Source of the DNA: Lytechinus variegatus
Taxonomy: Eukaryota; Echinodermata; Echinoidea; Temnopleuroida; Toxopneustidae
Assembly (NCBI RefSeq): GCF_018143015.1
Contig: NC_054743.1
Coordinates: 35,211,243 to 35,275,242, forward strand
Direction of reading: 5' to 3'
DNA length: 64,000 nucleotides
This document shows positions 55,701 through 64,000 of this stretch, one piece after another. The notes under the pieces were generated by a model, which saw only the letters and a program-made list of their open reading frames with translations, made no database searches and was not told where the DNA came from. The translations under genes and the position numbers were made by a program. Numbering within the stretch: the first letter of the stretch is position 1; each line of letters starts with the position of its first letter.

Positions 55701-58150
55701 GTTTAATGGCGTTGTAAAAAGGACGTGTTCATATTAAATAAAAAGCTACGAAAGTGTTTTATTGGCACGATCTTTCGGGTGTTGAATATATGGAATATCA
55801 ATATAATATAAATTCATTTATATATCGTTTAAATGCAATAGAGCTTTTTCTTAATATATTTTACTGTAAACTTTACAGACATAATCTTCATCATATTTTT
55901 GTTCTTCGTCGTCATCTTCTGTCTTTTTTCTTTTCTTCTTCTCCTTCTCCTTCCCCTTCTTCCCCTTCTCCTCTTTCTCCATCATCATCATCATCAGCAC
56001 CATCATCATCATTATTCTTTCCCCTGTACTGCGTTTTATATACACAATTCTGCTTTCTACTGCAACTTTGCAATATCGATAATTGTTAATCTCAGTACTC
56101 AACATGCTCAAGAAAAACTTATGAACAAAAGTAAAACTATACATATATCTATATATATATGGTTTGTCTTATATTTTAGCGTATTATTTGAATTAAGGTT
56201 GGCAGTCTCGTGGCATTTGCTCTTTTATAATTTATATGAGAACATTAAAGTTGATTTTGGAAATTCCATGGGTAACCGGGGTGGGAATCGAATCCTAAAC
56301 CGTTAGATAGTGGTCCGTATGAGGACCGCGGTGTAACTGAATTTATTCTAGAGATACAATGATATGTTGCCATCTGAACACGTCATGCCTTACACCCCAA
56401 TGCTTCACTTCATAAAGACTGGTCAAAATACATGAAAAGCTGAAGATATTCCAGATTATACAACAAAGAGAACACGGACAATAGTCGACTCAGATTCTTC
56501 TTTTCCCCCTTCACATCAGCTCGAAATCCTCCTTGAAATTTCAAAAAAGACAAAACGCCAAGCAGATTAAATCTTCCATTTCTCCTTCTCTATCTTATAA
56601 GCATAAGAGAGTGATAAATCTGATTTCGATTTCTCTTCTTTTTTTCTTTGTTGTTGGTTGTCTTCTGTTGAATTGAGCGGGTTTATTATTTTCAACTGAC
56701 TGCTAATCGGATTGTCAACCGTGTATGGTATCCGTAAGCCGTCATTATCTCACCATCTTTTGGTTAACAGAAGAATAAAATCCCGGCTCGTGGTCTTGTT
56801 GTACCAACAAGGGAACTCCATCTTCAAATATTTTGACAGATTTAATGATCAGCTTTCTCAAGGCTCTTAGCAGTCCTCAGGGTGTATACATTCATAATAG
56901 GGATGTGCTTTCCAATTCCTAATGTTCTTACTCCGATGACGTCTATACTAAGCGGATCATTTTTTTTCAAATATATAATGAAACGATTCTTTTCTCCGAA
57001 CAGATAGTGTTGCAAAAATGAAATATGAATATCATTCAAAATTTCAGTCAACTATTTTTTTAGAGTAGGCATTATCTTCAACGTAATCGAACGAACCGAG
57101 TTTTGATACCAAAACAAAACACGAAACGTTCACATTCAAAATTAAATGAGTACAAGGCAGTGACGCGACGAAACAAAGTTTTGAGGGTGCCAGATATGGC
57201 GTATCGGGCAAAGTCCGCAAAAGTAGCGAGCGAGCAAAACGTTGAGACTTTTTCTAACAACAATCAAATTTTGTGATAGATTTTGGCATAATCTCAGAAT
57301 ATGATATCATGATCCTTTTCTCTTTCCTTTTATTCGCTTTTCTGTTTTTTTCTTGGTCATTCAAACAAATTGGAGAGAGAGAGGGGGGGGGGGGGCAAGC
57401 GCCCCAAGCCCCCATCTGTACACCACTGGTACTAAAGATGAATCAATGAACCATTAAAGGGGACGTTCATCCTGACGATAAATTGATTTTATCGACAGCA
57501 GAAAAAATAAAATTGTTGAAGGTTTGATGAAAATCATTCAAAGAATAACGGTGTTATGAATGGTTATTTTTGTGACGTCACCTAGTATAGCTCCTCTTAA
57601 CATGCTTAAACGTCATGTGATATCGTTGTTTTTAATGCCATTTTTAAATGAAAGTGATTTTGGTGGAAATATGTATACAAATTTATTTCATCACAAAATG
57701 AACTTCATGAATTTATATCACATGATATCGACATAAATTCTCAAAAAAAATCATAAAAAAATACCAAGTTTGTTTACAGAAGAGGGCCACGAGACCACAC
57801 TTCCTCTATATCAAAAAAATCCAGTGCAGAAATGTTTTGTGATTTCTTCTTTTTCTGGAAATTTATTCTAAATATGATTTTTTTTTGTTTGATATCTCTC
57901 CTTGTTCAGGTTAAAGTTTCGTTTGGGCGTGTGGTAAGCGCATGTGGCAACGATTCGACAAAGTGGGCGTGGCATATAGCGGCAGCACGCAACGACCACG
58001 AACAGAACCTATCAGCAGAGCGCACCTCCGATGGGATGGTCATCTTCAAGACTACGAGAAGGATTCTGAAAGGGGAGGAATTAAGGGTGTGGCACACGCC
58101 AGACCTGGCCAAAAATATGGGCGTGCCGGCTCACGTTGGAACTTATCAAG
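49460..58150 (+). CDS. PRDM-family transcriptional regulator (PRDM13/PRDM8-like), first two coding exons, partial
   Basis: PRDM proteins join an N-terminal PR (SET-like) domain to C2H2 zinc fingers and regulate transcription in the nucleus. Exons 49460-49723 and 57910-58150 splice in phase 0 and give 168 residues plus one base. Residues 55-64 (SEIPADVVIG) match the PR-domain start. Exon 2 carries KWAWHIAAARNDHEQNLSAE (106-125), IFKTTRRILKGEELRVWH (133-150) and LAKNMGVPAHVG, the typical W..x..ARN..EQNL/GEEL.VW order. AARN, GEEL and a VP after VW..LA point to PRDM13; EQNL and RRI recall PRDM8. An in-frame TAG directly precedes the ATG, supporting this start. The usual VWY is VWH. No zinc finger codons were found up to 64000, so the gene is cut by the window edge. 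The family call is strong; the member is inferred. Confidence 0.85.
49724..51878. other. PRDM-family intron 1, left part, no feature beyond a G-run
   Basis: AT-rich. A 16-18 nt G-run near 50257, followed by GCACGAGGGACATGCCCCCC, is probably a transposon end. No exon-like sequence was recognised. Confidence 0.4.
51879..52292 (+). CDS. Unrecognised 137-codon open frame inside the PRDM intron (doubtful)
   Basis: From ATG at 51879 the frame encodes MAYYYALTRNAVIGDPSLFT and continues without stop to TAG at 52290-52292, in DNA of low GC where this length is unusual. A hydrophobic stretch FILLYLVIVFHLLL could be one membrane helix. AATAAA follows directly at 52293. I do not recognise any family. 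A chance frame or an old element is as likely as a gene. No splice or promoter evidence. Confidence 0.2.
   Translation: MAYYYALTRNAVIGDPSLFTLIFALYESFHALYREQISTINITTGTSITTRRDIKQKQLFIEIKGLVHSLRATGAIFILLYLVIVFHLLLTCKSRESKSIPLIYTVCSSKQRLLNLGTSHVLKSGFRLLYLLLILSH
52480..53835 (+). repeat. About 12-copy tandem repeat of roughly 107 bp in the PRDM intron
   Basis: The landmark CACTGTCCACTCC (or CATTGTCCACT) recurs at 52595, 52712, 52820, 52927, 53029, 53136, 53243, 53312, 53436, 53540 and 53651. Most steps are 102-117 bp, with 69 and 124 as outliers. Each unit also has ACTTCGAAGCAGTATATAGG and TTGGAAGATTC. Copies at 53029-53135 and 53136-53242 are almost identical, a sign of recent amplification. Confidence 0.9.
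53836..54681. other. Intronic stretch with a GC-rich patch, no exon seen
   Basis: 54150-54540 is GC-richer and has GGCGCCATGGGGAAGAG and GACGCCATGGGAGCAG as near repeats. Overlapping short frames on both strands show no known domain. Confidence 0.35.
54682..54832. mobile_element. MITE with ACCAGNGGAGTNTTTCA ends
   Basis: The left ACCAGAGGAGTTTTTCAT and right GTGAAACACTCCCCTGGT ends are inverted. Inside are TTGTCCGACAAG palindromic blocks and CTATGGTAAC. It is 151 bp and complete. Confidence 0.78.
54833..57157. other. PRDM intron, right part: polypyrimidine run and tRNA-like scrap
   Basis: 55905-56015 is a CTTCTC/CATCAT microsatellite. On the minus strand near 56345-56260, GGTTTAGGATTCGATTCCCA is a B-box-like SINE scrap. 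The rest is AT-rich without a feature. Confidence 0.45.
57158..57428. mobile_element. hAT-like MITE with CAGTGRCGYR ends
   Basis: The left end is CAGTGACGCGACG and the right end, inverted, CAGTGGTGTACAGATG. The interior AGCGAGCGAGCAAAACGTTG and TGTGATAGATTTTGGCATAA matches the copy at 34412-34677 in the opposite orientation. Flanks GTACAAGG and GTACTAAA share five of eight bases. Confidence 0.72.
57454..57800. mobile_element. MITE family A, left end only
   Basis: It begins TTAAAGGGGACGTTCATCCT and carries GAAGGTTTGATGAAAATC and TTTTGTGACGTCACCTAG as in the 32718 copy. No right inverted end is visible before the PRDM exon at 57910. Confidence 0.65.
57910..58150 (+). CDS. PRDM-family coding exon 2 (core of the PR domain)
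   Basis: It encodes 80 residues and one extra base. The acceptor is CCTTGTTCAG and the donor CAAG|GTATAA. It holds the ARNDHEQNL and GEELRVWH motifs. It lies about 450 bp downstream of a truncated TTAA MITE. Confidence 0.88.
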
Positions 58151-60500
58151 GTATAAATTTTATTTAAGATTTATATACACACCAAAATCGTTGTTTTCTT
58201 TTAACACCGATGTTGAATTCGCCACGACAACGTCTTTGGTTGTTTAGTACTCTCTCGTGTTATGTTAAAAATGTAGAGTTAATTTCAACATGAATTATTA
58301 GGGTATGGTCTCTAAGAGCACGGTGTCAGTTTAAGCACCCCAATTCTCAGTGGACATTTTGTTTTCTACATACTGGAGCGCTGTTTCTCTAACAGAGGAG
58401 GGAACAGAAACCTGTGGGTCACAGTGATTCAGTTCGTTTTTCGCCTCCAAGGCACAGGGGACGCTAAACAAATAATATTATTAATATTAAACATATTTCA
58501 TCATGATTAGGTAAAAAAAATCGCCACCCTTTTCCCTATCAATCCTTCTGAATGTTCTCTCGATCGAAAAATGAGTGGCCCCTCTTTTTATAGATACCGT
58601 CACAGTCCTTTGCTGCAGCTACTTGCAATAAACATAAAATATTAATACAGGGACAGAATAGATCCGAGCAAGATTGTCATGGTCATTACAATGAAAACAC
58701 ACTATGTAGACAATACTTCAAGAGTTTCAGAGAGTTCAATACTTTTTAAAATGTGAGATTGAAATTGGTTCGCCGATTTATATATTACATATACCTCACC
58801 TTGATCTAATCCAGCACAATCTTTTTGTTATCCTGAAGGACATGACGACATGGCTGGGATTCGAATCCACAACCAATTGAAAGACGAAAGTCAGAACCGC
58901 TAAATATGAATAATGCATGCAGGGGTCGCGGAATTTCAGCCCCCCCCCCATTTTGTTCAATAAACGCGTAAAAAAATTACCTCCTGATTGTGATTTTTTT
59001 TGTACATTGTCAGCGCCCTCCGCCCCCACTTTTCAAACCGTCCAGCATGGTCCCTTATAGTTATGGGTACACTCAAACTCGTTTTTTTTTTTAAATGCCT
59101 GAGAAATGATAAATTTGACACCAGGGTTATTATTTAAAAAGTCCAACATTTTTAGCGAGATGAGAGGGTGAGAAGAACGTTCTAGACAAACGGTAACCCG
59201 TTAGAAAGAATTAAATCTTTGTCCCAACATCTTGGAGAATATCTTGCTCGGATCCTTTTGTTCTGTCTCTGATCCTCCAAGATTAGTATAGGATATATCC
59301 TAAGATTTATCCCCTACAGTTATTACCGATATACAATACACTACTGCAAACAGATGTACCCTAAGTGAAAAGCACCTATCTGCTTATGGTATTAGATTGT
59401 TAAGAGGATTTTAAATGACAAAAAAGTGAGCCACGATAACGCGCCTTTTCACTTTCCGCCATTCTTCCATCTTTGGGTTTATCTTTTGATGTAGAATATT
59501 GAAAACCCATCCTTTCTTTTGGGCTAGTTTAAGGAGGTATGTTAGTATAGTTTTGTATGGAAGCATACCCGTGTCTAACAGAAGTACAATTAGTTGGTGG
59601 GATCGTCGTTCGACCAGTTTGGCCGTTGCAGAAGTGGAACAAGCCTTAATGAAAAAGGGAGAGATTTCGTATAATCGGTGCCCTTTTTTATTTCTTTAAT
59701 CCGATTGATAGGGGCTTACTCGTCTTTGCTATATCAAACTGAGACAGTATTTTAATAATAGCACGAAGCCAGAACACATCATTAGGTCATTTTATTTTCA
59801 GTGGAAGTAGGCGTGAGTTAGAGATCTGCCAGTTTGGCCCTCTCCAAACATTTAGGTGACCGTGTGAAGTTTTCAGTTGTAACTTTCTCTCCAGTGGTAA
59901 GAAATATATAACTTATTGTGAATTCATAATTATTTGTAAACTTTGTTTTTATAATTATTTTCACGTAGAGCTACCTTGTATATCTAAGTTATACCACTTG
60001 TAGATATTAATTAAGAGTTGTACAGAAACGGATAATTTGGAGGCTAAGACAAATCAGCTTCAATGTATAAGATAATTATCCGAATGCCGACATGCCTACC
60101 TTCTCTTTAGGACAAGCAACTATTTCATTTAGCGATTTGAATGATACGATTATCATTTAATTAAGTGAAGTCCGTTATATTAATTTCATTTATTATTAAT
60201 GATAATAATAATTAATTTTTTGGGGAGCATGAGATTTTAGACCCCCTCCCCCCTTCGTTCTGAAAAATCGTGCCATCATATTTGCCGATCCCGTTTTCTT
60301 CTCTCAAATTCTGAATCGATGACCGATGGCAAGCAGACATTTCGACTGGTCGCTCTCGATTTAATTCCCATGATTTTTTTTTGCTCATCAATGATGCATG
60401 CTAGACCGTGTACCAGGATAATCGAGCCACCATTCGTAAATCGAAGTCCTAAAGGGGGCGACATGTTCCGCTTTGTCCGGGAAAGTGTTTACCACCAGTT
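58151..60500. other. Start of PRDM intron 2: SINE scraps and GTGTTAA fragment
   Basis: 58225-58350 has GTGTTAA-type MITE traces. On the minus strand 58905-58835, TAGCGGTTCTGACTTTCGTC and GTGGATTCGAATCCCAGCC form a tRNA-like SINE head related to the one at 31565. A C-run lies at 58941. No zinc-finger exon was seen. Confidence 0.45.
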
Positions 60501-63500
60501 TTGAAGACCTAACAGAAATCGATCCATCGATCGTTCGTTGTTAGGGCAGCTTCTTTCCCCATCTTCGCCTTTATGTCACGTCTATAAATGTTTTTTGAGT
60601 AAGACAGTATTACTTTTTGGAAATTATGCTAAATATATAACACATTAATTATTGTTGCGTTGTTAACGACCAAATAAAAAGGAAATCGGAGGCATCGTCT
60701 TAGTTTGGTTTCGCGTAACAATCTAAACTTGTTGGCAATTATATTAAAGAAGGGGGAAAATCTCGTATTATTACCATTCTTAAATATGGATATCTTTGCA
60801 GTTTTTTTTTCTATAATTGTAACTTTTTATCATTTATATTAGAAATAATTAACACCTTTCTCATTTATTATGAATGTATTAGCAGATTATCATAAATATG
60901 AAAAGTAAATAAAAAATATAGTTTTTTTAATAACGTTTAAAACAATCCATCTTTTTGGCAAATTCATTACTTAGGAAAATATATTTGTTCCTTACATTAT
61001 TGCTTTTCTTGAAAATGACTTTGTCATAAAAATGCTAGGAAAACTTCTGGCACCTTTATCATTAAAACCCCCCATTAAGTCTGTCTTTATTAATCATAAG
61101 ACCAGAAAATCGAAGATGAAAATATAAATAAATCCTTTATTTGTCATCTACTTTATTTGAAACAATCTCGTTATCATTCAATGGAGGATATGATTCAATT
61201 TTTTTTAATTATTATTCGTTGAAAATTAAAAGCAATGGCTTCATTCACTTAAATATGCCATATCACTGATATTAAATCAAAGGGGCAACATTGGCAATGA
61301 GCGAATTGAACCCCGATCAGCGAGGGCCTCCCCTCCCGCCCGCTCGGCATGACTGTCGGGGCGAACGGTGATCGCGCGAAGCGCACAAGGAACACTCTTA
61401 ATGCATTCGAATTTGAAATTTAATATGGTATCTCTCAACTTCATTACACTCTCATCCCTTCTGGTGTCGGTTTCATAAAACTAGTTATAATAACAAATTT
61501 ACAATGACAGTTAAAAACTACTGAAATCCTATCTGATTGGCTGATAATAAATTTGTTATAGAAATTGTGCATAACAAGACTTTATGAAACGGGACTCTGA
61601 TGTCTGCCCGTATTGGTAGACGATCAATAAAATGAAGACAAGTGACTAAAGCTCAGCTCACTAGGCCGCGTCGGCCTGCAGGACAAACATATTTGTCGAT
61701 TATTGCTCCAGGCCTTTCCCCGCTAACGCGTTCAACTTCCAACCAATCCTTTCACCCTTTTTTTAAAACGTCATATTGTGATGGTTACTGTTTAGCCCTC
61801 GGGGTAATATGAACATTAACTACTATGACACAAAACAAAAAAGCATGGCCTTCGAAAAAATGTGTTTTGGGGACCTGGTGGTTCGCCTGACAACTGCCCA
61901 AATATTACAATTGCCATTTTTTTCCAGTGAGTAATTTTTTTTTGATCGAGCAAAGCGACCGAGCGCAAAACTTCTAAATTATTCTTCTGTAATTATAGCA
62001 CTAAGATGAACTGCATGGATAATGTTGATCTTTATGATATATTTTATATCTAGAATCTCAGGACATAACTTTTACACAGCATTCTGATGCGTTTCACAAT
62101 GTATGAATGAGACAAAAAATGAAACTTTTTTCTACAGAAAATGATGCAAAAGATAATGCATTTTGTGTATTCAATTATATTCATCTTCTTTTTGTTCGGT
62201 TTCAGTAATTATGAGTTGGCAAATACATTGTTGGCTTTTTTAGACCATGATTGGTGTTATTTTCAAAGATGTCTATCAATGGATGTACTTTGGTCTCTTC
62301 GTTATTCATAATATTTTGCCCTTTGAATGTAAAGTTATTATTTTCAGAAATGATCATTGTGCGCAAAAGCTTGAGATACGATATTTTTTAATCATTCGTA
62401 CAGTAATTTCCAACTAAAGTGTGACATACTTTTGTTAAAGGCATTGCATTAATTCAATTTCTTCAAATAACATCAAATTATTAATTTATGTTAAGTATCA
62501 CTGCATCTAAACCATGAATGTACCGTTTTCAACTCCTTGCAAAAACGTGGTAAATAGTCTTAATTTGCACTATAAATTTGAATTCCCTAATTATTTTCTT
62601 AGTTTTAAAATCGTTCATAATTTGCTGAGTCGTACGTACTTAAAACTGTATAGGCCATGCAGATATCGAACGCGGTTCATTTTAACAAACGTCCTTATAA
62701 AGGAAAATAACATGGAACGCCTTGGGCACTCACGGGGAGGTTAAACTAAAGAGAATGGAAGAACAAAAGAGAAGAATCCACATTTGATTATCAACCAATG
62801 ACCATTAATGTCATATCATCCTTTGTTCCAATCTCATTCTATATTCTTCTACTAGTCAAGTCATAAAAAGAAGCGTTGCTGCTCTTTTTGTATCTATATT
62901 GTTTCCTGGTTTTGCCGGATAGTTCTGACCGGGAGTTATGATTGCGATAACGAGTAATTAAAATGAAAATGAAGAGTCCGAGGCTAGCCCATCTTTTTCT
63001 CTCATGTCTGTCTGCCCATCATCCCCTCCTCTCCTTTTTCTATTTCTGTCTCTCTCTCATTCTTTCTCCATTTCTCTCCCTCTCTCCCCCCTCTGCCCTT
63101 CACTCCCTCCGTCTCTCTCCTTGAGTGTAGAACGCCCTAGGGGCAGAGATTTTGAAAACAGACGATCAATCGATAGTGATCGATAATCGCGATTTTTTTC
63201 CACCTTTGGTACCAACCAACCTTTCTCTGCTGTATTTTCACGAGGACCTAAAAACATTCGTAATGATCGATAGGGATCGATAGCTCGGACGGGCAGGTAG
63301 GTAGTCAGGTGTTCAATTCGCATTGAGATTTTTCTCTCATCGCCTTACCGCATATGAATTATGTCTTTGTGACGTCAGTGACCCTTTTAAACTTACATAA
63401 AAAGAAACCAATCCTGATCCTAATTTCCTCTGAATAAGAAATGAGCATGATCCGTTAAAGTTTTCAGAATTTAAAGGCTTGATGATAAAAAGCTGAAAAC

Positions 63501-64000
63501 TGATTTTTGCCCCCGTGAAGGTAATGGAACATGAAAATACCTTTCGTATACCTCGGTTACAAAACATGTTGAAAGGATTAACGAAACGACATTGTTGAAA
63601 ATATTAGCCCCTTGACATTTTTTTGGTTGGCACATTCTTAGAAGGTAACCACAATAAAAACAACATGCTAGTCGGACAAGTCTGAATACAGAGATTGTAA
63701 GAGGGACTGGGTATACGGTTCTAATTAATCGAACACCATCCTTTCACCATGTCCTCAGCCTAATCGATTCTGGCCTTTCTTCTGCCCGCTATTTTCAATT
63801 GGACCCTCTTTCATAAAAAACGTGTAACTTGTCGTAAACAACTTCCGAAGTCCTGACAATAGAAAACAGGGGGTATTAAGCTCAAAGACATTGGAGATAG
63901 AATTCATCGTGCCAGATGATGGTCTCGTGAGTAGGCGACGCGCTCCCCGGTCTTTCTCTTGCCTCACTCGCTCGCGATACTTCCTCTCATCGTGCTGACA
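60501..64000. other. Downstream stretch to window end, no exon recognised
   Basis: Contains a TTTCATAAA-type MITE (61466-61597: TTTCATAAAACTAGTTAT and ATAACAAGACTTTATGAAAC), a hAT-like fragment near 61945 (GATCGAGCAAAGCGACCGAG), a CT-rich run (63000-63120) and four ATCGATA boxes (63169-63282). The rest is AT-rich. Confidence 0.45.
63166..63285 (+). promoter_or_regulatory. Candidate regulatory cluster: two 10-bp-spaced ATCGATA pairs
   Basis: ATCGATA starts at 63169, 63179, 63266 and 63276. ATCGAT-type sequences are bound by Onecut/CUX proteins and, as TATCGATA, by DREF in insects. The location, probably inside the PRDM gene, makes an enhancer possible, but this rests on motif spacing alone. 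Confidence 0.35.

Noticed and set aside
62514..62744. Possible zinc-finger exon of the PRDM gene
   Set aside because: It has isolated Cys and His but no C2H2 spacing.

Overview
This is a window of animal nuclear DNA, not bacterial. The genes are split by GT-AG introns, the DNA is AT-rich, and it is full of short inverted-repeat transposons, tRNA-like SINEs, LINE remnants and microsatellites. The repeat types (TTAA-ended MITEs, foldback arrays with tandem sub-repeats like sea urchin TU elements, 'CCCAGGTGAGGTGAATGGG' SINEs) and the protein sequences suggest a marine deuterostome, most likely an echinoderm such as a sea urchin. That assignment is inference.

Three genes can be supported. (1) 5640-10871, minus strand: a complete seven-exon RSPH3 (radial spoke head protein 3, 399 residues), a structural and anchoring protein of motile-cilium radial spokes. 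(2) 11580-17402, plus strand: a complete four-exon FDX1 (adrenodoxin-type mitochondrial [2Fe-2S] ferredoxin, 221 residues). RSPH3 and FDX1 are head to head across about 700 bp that must hold both promoters. (3) 49460 to at least 58150, plus strand: the first two coding exons of a PRDM-family regulator. The PR domain is split over an 8.2 kb intron and looks closest to PRDM13/PRDM8. Its zinc fingers are not seen and probably lie beyond the right edge. All splice junctions given are GT-AG and keep the reading frame.

The 32 kb between FDX1 and the PRDM exon is a gene desert made largely of layered mobile elements: a LINE reverse transcriptase remnant split by a MITE between its PQG and FADD motifs (32.3-34.4 kb), a MITE split by a SINE (26.2-26.5 kb), two foldback arrays (24.5 and 44.0 kb), hAT-like elements (34.4, 37.9 and 57.2 kb) and ATG/ATC trinucleotide satellites (29.7 and 42.1 kb). 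Some pieces are non-repetitive and CpG-containing (27.5-28.4, 36.2-37.6, 40.3-40.6, 42.7-43.2 and 48.8-49.4 kb) and are plausible regulatory DNA for the PRDM gene, but nothing in them is proven.

The most noteworthy signals are: a tandem repeat at the left end whose five units each carry a perfect DR1 nuclear-receptor element; a SINE head resembling the 7SL/Alu domain; a PR domain with His in place of the usual Tyr of the VWY motif; a roughly 107-bp satellite in the PRDM intron; and two pairs of ATCGATA boxes, each pair spaced exactly 10 bp. I found no clear new gene system. The window looks like ordinary but very transposon-dense invertebrate chromatin with several structures worth testing.
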